Both the position numbers and the translations under genes were made by a program. From Ptiloglossa arizonensis (Eukaryota > Arthropoda > Insecta > Hymenoptera > Colletidae), in the NCBI RefSeq assembly GCF_051014685.1, contig NW_027478906.1, positions 186,001 to 250,000 on the forward strand: a DNA stretch of 64,000 bases, in the 5' to 3' direction. Below the pieces are notes generated by a model, which was not told the DNA's origin, ran no database searches, and was given only the letters and a program-made list of their open reading frames with translations. Every line of letters begins with the position of its first letter. Within the stretch, counting starts at the first letter, position 1. Below, in pieces: positions 23,401-37,294 of this stretch.

Positions 23401-25540
23401 ATTGGTCAATCCGTTTGCGAGATGTGGCAGTTTGGAGGTAAGAAACGCTTGAGAAACTCAAAATTTTCGCAGTTCTGATGCTCGAAACGAATAACTAGAA
23501 CGGCCTAGGGGAAAAGTACGCATACCGATGTAATCGGGCGAGTTTCTACTTTCAGATGCAACAGAAATTTTGCGGATTGGTCAATCCGTTCGCGAGATAT
23601 GGCAGTTTGGAGGTAAGAAACGCTTGAGAAACTCAAAATTTTCGCAGTTCTGATGCTCGAAACGAGTAACTTGAACGGCCTAGGGGAAAACTACACCTAC
23701 CGTTGTAATCGGGCGAGTTTCTACTTTCAGATGCAACAGAAATTTTGCGGATTGGTCAATCCGTTTGCGAGATGCGGCAGTTTGGAGGTAAGAAACGCTT
23801 GAGAAACTCAAAATTTTCGCAGTTCTGATGCTCGAAATGAATAACTGGAACGGCCTAGGGGAAAACTGCACATACCGTTGTAATCGGGCGAGTTTCTACT
23901 TTCAGATGCAACAGAAATTTTGCGGATTGGTCAATCCGTTCGCGAGATATGGCAGTTTGGAGGTAAGAAACGCTCGAGAAACTCAAAATTTTCGCCGTTC
24001 TGATGCTCGAAACGAATAACTAGAACGGCCTAGGGGAAAAGTGCGCAAACCGTTGTAATCGGGCGAGTTTCTACTTTCAGATGCAACAGAAATTATGCGG
24101 ATTGATCAATCCGTTTGCGAGATGTGGCAGTTTGGAGGTAAGAAACGCTTGAGAAACTCAAAATTTTCGCAGTTCTGATGCTCGAAACGAATAACTAGAA
24201 CGGCCTAGGGGAAAAGTGCGCATACCGTTGTAATCGGGCGAGTTTCTACTTTCAGATGCAACAGAAATTTTGCGGATTGATCAATCCGTTCGCGAGATAT
24301 GGCTGTTTGGATATAAGAAACGCTTGAGAAACTCAAAATTTTCGCAGTTCTGATGCTCGAAACGAGTAACTAGTACGGCCTAGGGGAAAGTACGCACACC
24401 GTTGTAATCGGGCGAGTTTCTACTTTCAGATGCAACAGAAATTTTGCGGATTGGTCAATCCGTTCTCGAGATATGGCAGTTTGGAGGTAAGAAACGCTTG
24501 AGAAACTCAAAATTTTCGCAGTTCTGATGCTCGAAACGAGTAACTAGTATGGCCTAGGGGAAAGTACGCATACCGTTGTAATCGGGCGAGTTTCTACTTT
24601 CAGATGCAACAGAAATTTTTCGGATTGGTCAATCCGTTCGCGAGATATGGCAGTTTGGAGGTAAGAAACGCTTGAGAAACTCAAAATTTTCGCAGTTCCG
24701 ATGCTCGAAACGAGTAACTTGAACGGCCTAGGGGAAAACTACACCTACCGTTGTAATCGGGCGAGTTTCTACTTTCAGATGCAACTGATATTTTGCGGAT
24801 TGGTCACTCCGTTCGCGAGATATGACAGTTTGGAGGTAAGAAACGCTTGAGAAACTCAAAATTTTCGCAGTTCTGATGCTCGAAACGAATAACTAGAACG
24901 ACCTAGGGGAAAAGTGCGCATACCGTTGTAATCGGGCGAGTTTCTACTTTCAGAAGCAACAGAAACTTTGCGGATTGGTCAATCCGTTCGCGAGATATGG
25001 CAGTTTGGAGGTAAGAAACGCTTGAGAAACTCAAAATTTTCGCTGTTCTGATGCTCGAAATGAATAACTGGAACGGCCTAGGGGAAAACTACACATACCG
25101 TTGTAATCGGGCGAGTTTCTACTTTCAGATGCAACAGAAATTTTGCGGATTGGTCAATCCGTTCGCGTGATATGGCAGTTTGGAGGTAAGAAACGCTTGA
25201 GAAACTCAAAATTTTCGCAGTTCTGATGCTCGAAACGAGTAACTAGTACGGCCTAGGGGAAAAGTACGCATACCGTTGTAATCGGGCGAGCTTCTACTTT
25301 CAGATGCAACAGAAATTTTGCGGATTGGTTAATCCGTTCGCGAGATATGGCAGTTTGGATATAAGAAATGCTTGAGAAACTCAAAATTTTCGCAGTCTGA
25401 TGCTCGAAACGAATAACTAGAACGGCCTAGGGGAAAAGTGCGCATACCGTTGTAATCGGGCGAGTCTCTACTTTCAGATGCAACAGAAATTTTGCGGATT
25501 GGTCAATCCGTTTGCGAGATGTGGCAGTTTGGAGGTAAGA
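20466..25540 (+). repeat. Block related to 4.2-5.6 kb, with a tandem 7-monomer duplication
   Basis: The first part follows the subtype order of 4215 onward at an offset of 16240 bp (gacctagggg at 20531 and 4291), with one monomer fewer near 21.2 kb. About 22103-23326 is then repeated as 23327-24550 (1224 bp, 7 monomers). Both copies share a gctcgagaaac change (22749, 23973) and a gactgcacat/aactgcacat variant. I noticed three differences between them: gagcgag/gggcgag at 22487/23711, a base at 22639/23863, and gatgtgg/gatgcgg at 22550/23774. The block ends with gagcttctac and ggttaatccg monomers (25288-25340). No gene lies here. Confidence 0.8.
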
Positions 25541-28500
25541 AACGCTTGAGAAACTCAAAATTTTCGCAGTTCTGATGCTCGAAACGAATAACTAGAACGG
25601 CCTAGGGAAAAGTGCGCATACCGTTGTAATCGGGCGAGTTTCTACTTTCAGATGCAACAGAAATTTTGCGGTTTGGTCAATCCGTTCGCGAGATATGGCA
25701 GTTTGGAGGTAAGAAACGCTTGAGAAACTCAAAATTTTCGCAGTTCTGATGCTCGAAACGAGTAACTTGAACGGCCTAGGGGAAAACTACACCTACCGTT
25801 GTAATCGCGCGAGTTTCTACTTTCAGATGCAACAGAAATTTTGCGGATTGGTCAATCCGTTTGCGAGATGTGGCAGTTTGGAGGTAAGAAACGCTTGAGA
25901 AATCAAAATTTTCGCAGTTCTGATGCTCGAAACGAATAACTAGGACGGCCTAGGGGAAAAGTACGCATACCGATGTAATCGGGCGAGTTTCTACTTTCAG
26001 ATGCAACAGAAATTTTGCGGATTGGTCAATCCGTTCGCGAGATATGGCAGTTTGGAGGTAAGAAACGCTTGAGAAACTCAAAATTTTCGCAGTTCTGATG
26101 CTCGAAACGAGTAACTTGAACGGCCTAGGGGAAAACTACACCTACCGTTGTAATCGGGCGAGTTTCTACTTTCAGATGCAACAGAAATTTTGCGGATTGG
26201 TCAATCCGTTTGCGAGATGTGGCAGTTTGGAGGTAAGAAACGCTTGAGAAACTCAAAATTTTGGCAGTTCTGATGCTCGAAACGAATAACTAGAATGGCC
26301 TAGGGGAAAAGTACGCATACCGTTGTAATCGGGCGAGTTTCTACTTTCAGATGCAACAGAAATTTTGCTGATTGGTCGATCCGTTCGCGAGATATGGCAG
26401 TTTGGAAGTAAGAAACGCTTGAGAAACTCAAAATTTTCGCCGTTCTGATGCTCGAAACGAATAACTAGAACGGCCTAGGGGAAAAGTACGCATACCGATG
26501 TAATCGGGCGAGTTTCTACTTTCAGATGCAACAGAAATTTTGCGGATTGGTCAATCCGTTCGCGAGATATGGCAGTTTGGAGATAAGAAACGGTTGAGAA
26601 ACTCAAAATTTTCGCAGTCTGATGCTCGAAACGAATAACTAGAACGGCCTAGGGGAAAACTACACGTACCGTTGTAATCGGGCGAGTTTCTACTTTCAGA
26701 TGCAACAGAAATTTTGCGGATTTGTCAATCCGTTCGCGAGATATGGCAGTTTGGAGGTAAGAAACGCTTGAGAAACTCAAAATTTTCGCAGTTCTGATGC
26801 TCGAAACGAGTAACTTGAACGGCATAGGGGAAGACTACACCTACCGTTGTAATCGGGCGAGTTTCTACTTTCAGATGCAACCGAAATTTTGCGGATTGGT
26901 CAATCCGTTCGCGAGATATGGCAGTTTGGAGGTAAGAAACGCTTGAGAAACTCAAAATTTTCGCCGTTCTGATGCTCGAAACGAATAACTAGAACGGCCT
27001 AGGGGAAAAGTGCGCAAACCGTTGTAATCGGGCGAGTTTCTACTTTCAGATGCAACAGAAATTATGCGGATTGATCAATCCGTTTGCGAGATGTGGCAGT
27101 TTGGAGGTAAGAAACGCTTGAGAAACTCAAAATTTTCGCAGTTCTGATGCTCGAAACGAGTAACTAGTACAGCCTAGGGGAAAGTACGCATACCGTTGTA
27201 ATCGGGCGAGTTTCTACTTTCAGATGCAACAGAAATTTTGCGGATTGGTCAATCCGTTCGCGAGATATGGCAGTTTGGAGGTAAGAAACGCTTGAGAAAC
27301 TCAAAATTTTCGCAGTTCTGATGCTCGAAACGAGTAACTAGGCGGCCTAGGGGAAAATTACACCTACCGTTGTAATCGGGCGAGTTTCTACTTTCAGATG
27401 CAACAGAAATTTTGCGGATCGGTCAATCCGTTCGCGAGATATGGCAGTTTGGAGGTAAGAAACGCTTGAGAAACTCAAAATTTTCGCAGTTCTGATGCTC
27501 GAAACGAGTAACTAGTACGGCCTAGGGGAAAGTACGCATACCGTTGTAATCGGGCGAGTTTCTACTTTCAGATGCAACAGAAATTATGCGGATTGATCAA
27601 TCCGTTCGCGAGATATGGCAGTTTGCAGATAAGAAACGCTTGAGAAACTCAAAATTTTCGCAGTTCTGATGCTCGAAACGAATAACTAGAACGGCCTAGG
27701 GGAAAAGTGCGCATACCGTTGTAATCGGGCGAGTTTCTACTTTCAGATGCAACAGAAATTTTGCGGATTGATCAATCCGTTCGCGAGATATGGCTTTTTG
27801 GATATAAGAAACGCTTGAGAAACTCAAAATTTTCGCAGTTCTGATGCTCGAAACGAATAACTAGAATGGCCTAGGGGAAAAGTACGCATACCGTTGTAAT
27901 CGGGCGAGCTTCTACTTTCAGATGCAACAGAAATTTTGCTGATTGGTCGATCCGTTCGCGAGATATGGCAGTTTGGAAGTAAGAAACGCTTGAGAAACTC
28001 AAAATTTTCGCCGTTCTGATGCTCGAAACGAATAGCTAGAACGGCCTAGGGGAAAAGTACGCATACCGATGTAATCGGGCGAGTTTCTACTTTCAGATGC
28101 AACAGAAATTTTGCGGATTGGTCAATCCGTTCGCGAGATATGGCAGTTTGGAGATAAGAAACGGTTGAGAAACTCAAAATTTTCGCAGTCTGATGCTCGA
28201 AACGAATAACTAGAACGGCCTAGGGGAAAACTACACGTACCGTTGTAATCGGGCGAGTTTCTACTTTAAGATGCAACAGAAATTTTGCGGATTGGTCAAT
28301 CCGTTCGCGAGATATGGCAGTTTGGAGGTAAGAAACGCTTGAGAAACTCAAAATTTTCGCAGTTCTGATTCTCGAAACGAGTAACTAGGCGGCCTAGGGG
28401 AAAATTACACCTACCGTTGTAATCGGGCGAGTTTCTACTTTCAGATGCAACAGAAATTTTGCGGATCGGTCAATCCGTTCGCGAGATATGGCAGTTTGGA

Positions 28501-31500
28501 GGTAAGAAACGCTTGAGAAACTCAAAATTTTCGCAGTTCTGATGCTCGAAACGAGTAACTAGTACGGCCTAGGGGAAAGTACGCATACCGTTGTAATCGG
28601 GCGAGTTTCTACTTTCAGATGCAACAGAAATTATGCGGATTGATCAATCCGTTCGCGAGATATGGCAGTTTGCAGATAAGAAACGCTTGAGAAACTCAAA
28701 ATTTTCGCAGTTCTGATGCTCGAAACGAATAACTAGAACGGCCTAGGGGAAAAGTGCGCATACCGTTGTAATCGGGCGAGTTTCTACTTTCAGATGCAAC
28801 AGAAATTTTGCGGATTGATCAATCCGTTCGCGAGATATGGCTGTTTGGATATAAGAAACGCTTGAGAAACTCAAAATTTTCGCAGTTCTGATGCTCGAAA
28901 CGAATAACTGGAATGGCCTAGGGGAAAAGTACGCATACCGTTGTAATCGGGCGAGCTTCTACTTTCAGATGCAACAGAAATTTTGCTGATTGGTCGATCC
29001 GTTCGCGAGATATGGCAGTTTGGAAGTAAGAAACGCTTGAGAAACTCAAAATTTTCGCCGTTCTGATGCTCGAAACGAATAGCTAGAACGGCCTAGGGGA
29101 AAAGTACGCATACCGATGTAATCGGGCGAGTTTCTACTTTCAGATGCAACAGAAATTTTGCGGATTGGTCAATCCGTTCGCGAGATATGGCAGTTTGGAG
29201 ATAAGAAACGGTTGAGAAACTCAAAATTTTCGCAGTCTGATGCTCGAAACGAATAACTAGAACGGCCTAGGGGAAAACTACACGTACCGTTGTAATCGGG
29301 CGAGTTTCTACTTTAAGATGCAACAGAAATTTTGCGGATTGGTCAATCCGTTCGCGAGATATGGCAGTTTGGAGGTAAGAAACGCTTGAGAAACTCAAAA
29401 TTTTCGCCGTTCTGATGCTCGAAACGAATAACTAGAACGGCCTAGGGGAAAAGTGCGCAAACCGTTGTAAACGGGCGAGTTTCTACTTTCAGATGCAACA
29501 GAAATTATGCGGATTAATCAATCCGTTCGCGAGATATGGCAGTTTGCAGATAAGAAACGCTTGAGAAACTCAAAATTTTCGCAGTTCTGATGCTCGAAAC
29601 GAATAACTAGAACGGCCTAGGGGAAAAGTGCGCATACCGTTGTAATCGGGCGAGTTTCTACTTTCAGATGCGACAGAAATTTTGCGGATTGATCAATCCG
29701 TTCGCGAGATATGGCTGTTTGGATATAAGAAACGCTTGAGAAACTCAAAATTTTCGCAGTTCTGATGCTCGAAACGAGTAACTTGAACGGCCTAGGGGAA
29801 AACTACACCTACCGTTGTAATCGGGCGAGTTTCTACTTTCAGATGCAACACAAATTTTGCGGATTGGTCAATCCGTTCGCGAGATATGGCAGTTTGGAGG
29901 TAAGAAACGCTTGAGAAACTCAAAATATTCGCCGTTCTGATGCTCGAAACGAATAACTAGAACGGCCTAGGGAAAAGTGCGCATACCGTTGTAATCGGGC
30001 GAGTTTCTACTTTCAGATGCAACAGAAATTTTGCGGTTTGGTCAATCCGTTCGCGAGATATGGCAGTTTGGAGGTAAGAAACGCTTGAGAAACTCAAAAT
30101 TTTCGCAGTTCTGATGCTCGAAACGAGTAACTTGAACGGCCTAGGGGAAAACTACACCTACCGTTGTAATCGCGCGAGTTTCTACTTTCAGATGCAACAG
30201 AAATTTTGCGGATTGGTCAATCCGTTTGCGAGATGTGGCAGTTTGGAGGTAAGAAACGCTTGAGAAATCAAAATTTTCGCAGTTCTGATGCTCGAAACGA
30301 ATAACTAGGACGGCCTAGGGGAAAAGAACGCATACCGATGTAATCGGGCGAGTTTCTACTTTCAGATGCAACAGAAATTTTGCGGATTGGTCAATCCGTT
30401 CGCGAGATATGGCAGTTTGGAGGTAAGAAACGCTTGAGAAACTCAAAATTTTCGCAGTTCTGATGCTCGAAACGAGTAACTTGAACGGCCTAGGGGAAAA
30501 CTACACCTACCGTTGTAATCGGGCGAGTTTCTACTTTCAGATGCAACAGAAATTTTGCGGATTGGTCAATCCGTTTGCGAGATGTGGCAGTTTGGAGGTA
30601 AGAAACGCTTGAGAAACTCAAAATTTTGGCAGTTCTGATGCTCGAAACGAATAACTAGAATGGCCTAGGGGAAAAGTACGCATACCGTTGTAATCGGGCG
30701 AGTTTCTACTTTCAGATGCAACAGAAATTTTGCTGATTGGTCGATCCGTTCGCGAGATATGGCAGTTTGGAAGTAAGAAACGCTTGAGAAACTCAAAATT
30801 TTCGCCGTTCTGATGCTCGAAACGAATAACTAGAACGGCCTAGGGGAAAAGTACGCATACCGATGTAATCGGGCGAGTTTCTACTTTCAGATGCAACAGA
30901 AATTTTGCGGATTGGTCAATCCGTTCGCGAGATATGGCAGTTTGGAGATAAGAAACGGTTGAGAAACTCAAAATTTTCGCAGTCTGATGCTCGAAACGAA
31001 TAACTAGAACGGCCTAGGGGAAAACTACACGTACCGTTGTAATCGGGCGAGTTTCTACTTTCAGATGCAACAGAAATTTTGCGGATTGGTCAATCCGTTC
31101 GCGAGATATGGCAGTTTGGAGGTAAGAAACGCTTGAGAAACTCAAAATTTTCGCCGTTCTGATGCTCGAAACGAATAACTAGAACGGCCTAGGGGAAAAG
31201 TGCGCAAACCGTTGTAAACGGGCGAGTTTCTACTTTCAGATGCAACAGAAATTATGCGGATTGATCAATCCGTTCGCGAGATATGGCAGTTTGCAGATAA
31301 GAAACGCTTGAGAAACTCAAAATTTTCGCAGTTCTGATGCTCGAAACGAATAACTAGAACGGCCTAGGGGAAAAGTGCGCATACCGTTGTAATCGGGCGA
31401 GTTTCTACTTTCAGATGCAACAGAAATTTTGCGGATTGATCAATCCGTTCGCGAGATATGGCTGTTTGGATATAAGAAACGCTTGAGAAACTCAAAATTT

Positions 31501-32312
31501 TCGCAGTTCTGATGCTCGAAACGAGTAACTAGTACGGCCTAGGGGAAAGTACGCATACCGTTGTAATCGGGCGAGTTTCTACTTTCAGATGCAACAGAAA
31601 TTTTGCGGATTGGTCAATCCGTTCGCGAGATATGGCAGTTTGGAGGTAAGAAACGCTTGAGAAACTCAAAATTTTCGCAGTTCTGATGCTCGAAACGAGT
31701 AACTAGTATGGCCTAGGGGAAAGTACGCATACCGTTGTAATCGGGCGAGTTTCTACTTTCAGATGCAACAGAAATTTTGCGGATTGGTCAATCCGTTCGC
31801 GAGATATGGCAGTTTGGAGGTAAGAAACGCTTGAGAAACTCAAAATTTTCGCAGTTCTGATGCTCGAAACGAGTAACTTGAACGGCATAGGGGAAGACTA
31901 CACCTACCGTTGTAATCGGGCGAGTTTCTACTTTCAGATGCAACCGAAATTTTGCGGATTGGTCAATCCGTTTGCGAGATGTGGCAGTTTGGAGGTAAGA
32001 AACGCTTGAGAAACTCAAAATTTTCGCAGTTCTGATGCTCGAAATGAATAACTGGAACGGCCTAGGGGAAAACTACACATACCGTTGTAATCGGGCGAGT
32101 TTCTACTTTCAGATGCAACAGAAATTTTGCGGATTGGTCAATCCGTTCGCGAGATATGGCAGTTTGGAGGTAAGAAACGCTTGAGAAACTCAAAATTTTC
32201 GCCGTTCTGATGCTCGAAACGAATAACTAGAACGGCCTAGGGGAAAAGTGCGCAAACCGTTGTAATCGGGCGAGTTTCTACTTTCAGATGCAACAGAAAT
32301 TATGCGGATTGA
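25541..32312 (+). repeat. Middle block: 25-monomer offset copies and a tandem 6-monomer pair
   Basis: A one-base loss giving cctagggaaaag occurs at 25601 and 29966 (offset 4365 bp, 25 monomers), followed in both by gtaatcgcgcgag, gaaatcaaaattt, gaataactaggacgg and ttttggcagttc, so about 1 kb is duplicated at that offset. Inside lies a tandem pair, about 27190-28236 and 28237-29283 (1047 bp, 6 monomers), marked by ggatcggtc (27416, 28463), ttgctgattggtcga (27936, 28983) and ctactttaagatg (28262, 29309). The segment 30345-32312 is copied far downstream at 40303-42270. No gene lies here. Confidence 0.8.
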
Positions 32313-34949
32313 TCAATCCGTTTGCGAGATGTGGCAGTTTGGAGGTAAGAAACGCTTGAGAAACTCAAAATTTTCGCAGTTCTGATGCTCGAAACGAGTA
32401 ACTAGTACAGCCTAGGGGAAAGTACGCATACCGTTGTAATCGGGCGAGTTTCTACTTTCAGATGCAACAGAAATTTTGCGGATCGGTCAATCCGTTCGCG
32501 AGATATGGCAGTTTGGAGGTAAGAAACGCTTGAGAAACTCAAAATTTTCGCAGTTCTGATGCTCGAAACGAGTAACTAGTACGGCCTAGGGGAAAGTACG
32601 CATACCGTTGTAATCGGGCGAGTTTCTACTTTCAGATGCAACAGAAATTTTGCGGATTGGTCAATCCGTTCGCGAGATATGGCAGTTTGGAGGTAAGAAA
32701 CGCTTGAGAAACTCAAAATTTTCGCAGTTCTGATGCTCGAAACGAGTAACTTGAACGGCCTAGGGGAAAACTACACCTACCGTTGTAATCGGGCGAGTTT
32801 CTACTTTCAGATGCAACAGAAATTTTGCGGCTTGGTCAATCCGTTTGCGAGATGTGGCAGTTTGGAGGTAAGAAACGCTTGAGAAACTCAAAATTTTCGC
32901 AGTTCTGATGCTCGAAATGAATAACTGGAACGGCCTAGGGGAAAACTACACATACCGTTGTAATCGGGCGAGTTTCTACTTTCAGATGCAACAGAAATTT
33001 TGCGGATTGGTCAATCCGTTCGCGAGATATGGCAGTTTGGAGGTAAGAAACGCTTGAGAAACTCAAAATTTCCGCCGTTCTGATGCTCGAAACGAATAAC
33101 TAGAGCGGCCTAGGGGAAAAGTGCGCAAACCGTTGTAATCGGGCGAGTTTCTACTTTCAGATGCAACAGAAATTATGCGGATTGATCAATCCGTTCGCGA
33201 GATATGGCAGTTTGCAGACAAGAAACGCTTGAGAAACTCAAAATTTTCGCAGTTCTGATGCTCGAAACGAATAATTAGAACGGCCTAGGGGAAAAGTGCG
33301 CGTACCGTTGTAATCGGGCGAGTTTCTACTTTCAGATGCAACAGAAATTTTGCGGATTGGTCAATCCGTTTGCGAGATGTGGCAGTTTGGAGGTAAGAAA
33401 CGCTTGAGAAACTCAAAATTTTCGCAGTTCTGATGCTCGAAACGAGTAACTAGTACGGCCTTGGGGAAAGTACGCATACCGTTGTAATCGGGCGAGTTTC
33501 TACTTTCAGATGCTACAGAAATTTTGCGGATTGGTCAATCCGTTCGCGAGATATGACAGTTTGGAGGTAAGAAACGCTTGAGAAACTCAAAATTTTCGCA
33601 GTTCTGATGCTCGAAACGAGTAACTAGGCGGCCTAGGGGAAAATTACACCCACCGTTGTAATCGGGCGAGTTTCTACTTTCAGATGCAACAGAAATTTTG
33701 CGGATCGGTCATTCCGTTCGCGAGATATGGCAGTTTGGAGGTAAGAAACGCTTGAGAAACTCAAAATTATCGCAGTTCTGATGCTCGAAACGAGTAACTA
33801 GTACGGCCTAGGGGAAAGTACGCATACCGTTGTAATCGGGCGAGTTTCTACTTTCAGATGCAACAGAAATTTTGCGGATTGGTCAATCCGTTCGCGAGAT
33901 ATGGCAGTTTGGAGGTAAGAAACGCTTGAGAAACTCAAAATTTCCGCCGTTCTGATGCTCGAAACGAATAACTAGAGCGGCCTAGGGGAAAAGTGCGCAA
34001 ACCGTTGTAATCGGGCGAGTTTCTACTTTCAGATGCAACAGAAATTATGCGGATTGATCAATCCGTTCGCGAGATATGGCAGTTTGCAGACAAGAAACGC
34101 TTGAGAAACTCAAAATTTTCGCAGTTCTGATGCTCGAAACGAATAATTAGAACGGCCTAGGGGAAAAGTGCGCATACCGTTGTAATCGGGCGAGTTTCTA
34201 CTTTCAGATGCAACAGAAATTTTGCGGATTGGTCAATCCGTTTGCGAGATGTGGCAGTTTGGAGGTAAGAAACGCTTGAGAAACTCAAAATTTTCGCAGT
34301 TCTGATGCTCGAAACGAGTAACTAGTACGGCCTTGGGGAAAGTACGCATACCGTTGTAATCGGGCGAGTTTCTACTTTCAGATGCTACAGAAATTTTGCG
34401 GATTGGTCAATCCGTTCGCGAGATATGGCAGTTTGGAGGTAAGAAACGCTTGAGAAACTCAAAATTTTCGCAGTTCTGATGCTCGAAACGAATAACTAGT
34501 ATGGCCTAGGGGAAAGTACGCATACCGTTGTAATCGGGCGAGTTTCTACTTTCAGATGCAACAGAAATTTTGCGGATTGGTCAATCCGTTCGCGAGATAT
34601 GGCAGTTTGGAGGTAGGAAACGCTTGAGAAACTCAAAATTTTCGCAGTTCTGATGCTCGAAACGAGTAACTTGAACGGCATAGGGGAAGACTACACTTAC
34701 CGTTGTAATCGGGCGAGTTTCTACTTTCAGATGCAACCGAAATTTTGCGGATTGGTCAATCCGTTTGCGAGATGTGGCAGTTTGGAGGTAAGAAACGCTT
34801 GAGAAACTCAAAATTTTCGCAGTTCTGATGCTCGAAATGAATAACTGGAACGGCCTAGGGGAAAACTACACATACCGTTGTAATCGGGCGAGTTTCTACT
34901 TTCAGATGCAACAGAAATTTTGCGGATTGGTCAATCCGTTTGCGAGATA
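32313..34949 (+). repeat. Block with a 5-monomer repeat (~872 bp)
   Basis: The rare tttccgccgttc change with tagagcggcc, gcagacaag and gaataattagaacgg at about 33070-33290 recurs in the same order at about 33943-34150, an offset near 872 bp (5 monomers). Both are followed by tagtacggccttgggg and the agatgctaca variant. The cggcataggggaag monomer with atgcaaccg near 34678-34740 repeats that of 31888-31943 at 2793 bp (16 monomers). All of it is ordinary satellite with no gene. Confidence 0.75.
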
Positions 34950-37294
34950 TGGCAGTTTGGAGGTAAGAAACGCTTGAGAAACTCAAAATTTTCGCCGTTC
35001 TGATGCTCGAAACGAATAACTAGAACGGCCTAGGGGAAAATTACACCTAACGTTGTAATCGGGCGAGTTTCTACTTTCAGATGCAACAGAAATTTTGCGG
35101 ATCGGTCATTCCTTTCGCGAGATATGGCAGTTTGGAGGTAAGAAACGCTTGAGAAACTCAAAATTATCGCAGTTCTGATGCTCGAAACGAGTAACTAGTA
35201 CGGCCTAGGGGAAAGTACGCATACCGTTGTAATCGGGCGAGTTTCTACTTTCAGATGCAACAGAAATTTTGCGGATTGGTCAATCCGTTCGCGAGATATG
35301 GCAGTTTGGAGGTAAGAAACGCTTGAGAAACTCAAAATTTTCGCAGTTCTGATGCTCGAAACGAGTAACTTGAACGGCCTAGGGGAAAACTACACCTACC
35401 GTTGTAATCGGGCGAGTTTCTACTTTCAGATGCAACAGAAATTTTGCGGATTGGTCAATCCGTTTGCGAGATGTGGCAGTTTGGAGGTAAGAAACGCTTG
35501 AGAAACTCAAAATTTTCGCAGTTCTGATGCTCGAAACGAATAACTAGAACGGCCTAGGGGAAAAGTACGCATACCGATGTAATCGGGCGAGTTTCTACTT
35601 TCAGATGCAACAGAAATTTTGCGGATTGGTCAATCCGTTTGCGAGATGTGGCAGTTTGGAGGTAAGAAACGCTTGAGAAACTCAAAATTTTGGCAGTTCT
35701 GATGCTCGAAACGAATAACTAGAATGGCCTAGGGGAAAAGTACGCATACCGTTGTAATCGGGCGAGCTTCTACTTTCAGATGCAACAGAAATTTTGCTGA
35801 TTGGTCGATCCGTTCGCGAGATATGGCAGTTTGGAAGTAAGAAACGCTTGAGAAACTCAAAATTTTCGCCGTTCTGATGCTCGAAACGAATAGCTAGAGC
35901 GGCCTAGGGGAAAAGTGCGCATACCGTTGTAATCGGGCGAGTTTCTACTTTCAGATGCAACAGAAATTTTGCGGATTGGTCAATCCGTTTGCGAGATGTG
36001 GCAGTTTGGAGGTAAGAAACGCTTGAGAAACTCAAAATTTTGGCAGTTCTGATGCTCGAAACGAATAACTAGAATGGCCTAGGGGAAAAGTACGCATACC
36101 GTTGTAATCGGGCGAGCTTCTACTTTCAGATGCAACAGAAATTTTGCTGATCGGTCATTCCTTTCGCGAGATATGGCAGTTTGGATGTAAGAAACGCTTG
36201 AGAAACTCAAAATTATCGCAGTTCTGATGCTCGAAACGAGTAACTAGTACGGCCTAGGGGAAAGTACGCATACCGTTGTAATCGGGCGAGTTTCTACTTT
36301 CAGATGCAACAGAAATTTTGCGGATTGGTCAATCCGTTCGCGAGATATGGCAGTTTGGAGGTAAGAAACGCTTGAGAAACTCAAAATTTTCGCCGTTCTG
36401 ATGCTCGAAACGAATAACTAGAACGGCCTAGGGGAAAATTACACCTAACGTTGTAATCGGGCGAGTTTCTACTTTCAGATGCAACAGAAATTTTGCGGAT
36501 CGGTCATTCCTTTCGCGAGATATGGCAGTTTGGAGGTAAGAAACGCTTGAGAAACTCAAAATTATCGCAGTTCTGATGCTCGAAACGAGTAACTAGTACG
36601 GCCTAGGGGAAAGTACGCATACCGTTGTAATCGGGCGAGTTTCTACTTTCAGATGCAACAGAAATTTTGCGGATTGGTCAATCCGTTCGCGAGATATGGC
36701 AGTTTGGAGGTAAGAAACGCATGAGAAACTCAAAATTTTCGCAGTTCTGATGCTCGAAACGAGTAACTTGAACGGCCTAGGGGAAAACTACACCTACCGT
36801 TGTAATCGGGCGAGTTTCTACTTTCAGATGCAACAGAAATTTTGCGGATTGGTCAATCCGTTTGCGAGATGTGGCAGTTTGGAGGTAAGAAACGCTTGAG
36901 AAACTCAAAATTTTCGCAGTTCTGATGCTCGAAACGAATAACTAGAACGGCCTAGGGGAAAAGTACGCATACCGATGTAATCGGGCGAGTTTCTACTTTC
37001 AGATGCAACAGAAATTTTGCGGATTGGTCAATCCGTTTGCGAGATGTGGCAGTTTGGAGGTAAGAAACGCTTGAGAAACTCAAAATTTTGGCAGTTCTGA
37101 TGCTCGAAACGAATAACTAGAATGGCCTAGGGGAAAAGTACGCATACCGTTGTAATCGGGCGAGCTTCTACTTTCAGATGCAACAGAAATTTTGCTGATT
37201 GGTCGATCCGTTCGCGAGATATGACAGTTTGGAAGTAAGAAACGCTTGAGAAACTCAAAATTTTCGCCGTTCTGATGCTCGAAACGAATAGCTA
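34950..37294 (+). repeat. 8-monomer duplication (1398 bp offset) with a 2-monomer insert
   Basis: ttacacctaacg at 35041 and 36439 and ggatcggtcattcctttcg in both copies put 34950-35896 in register with 36348-37294 at 1398 bp (8 monomers). Between them, a two-monomer step (350 bp) repeats the ttggcagttc / gaatggcc / gagcttctac / ttgctgat monomers (gctga at 35796 and 36146). The second of these is a chimera, ttgctgatcggtcattcc, joining two subtypes inside the dyad. No gene lies here. Confidence 0.8.

Noticed and set aside
22604..24019. Pair of 63-codon plus-strand ORFs 1224 bp apart
   Set aside because: They are the same satellite frame in the two copies of the 7-monomer duplication.
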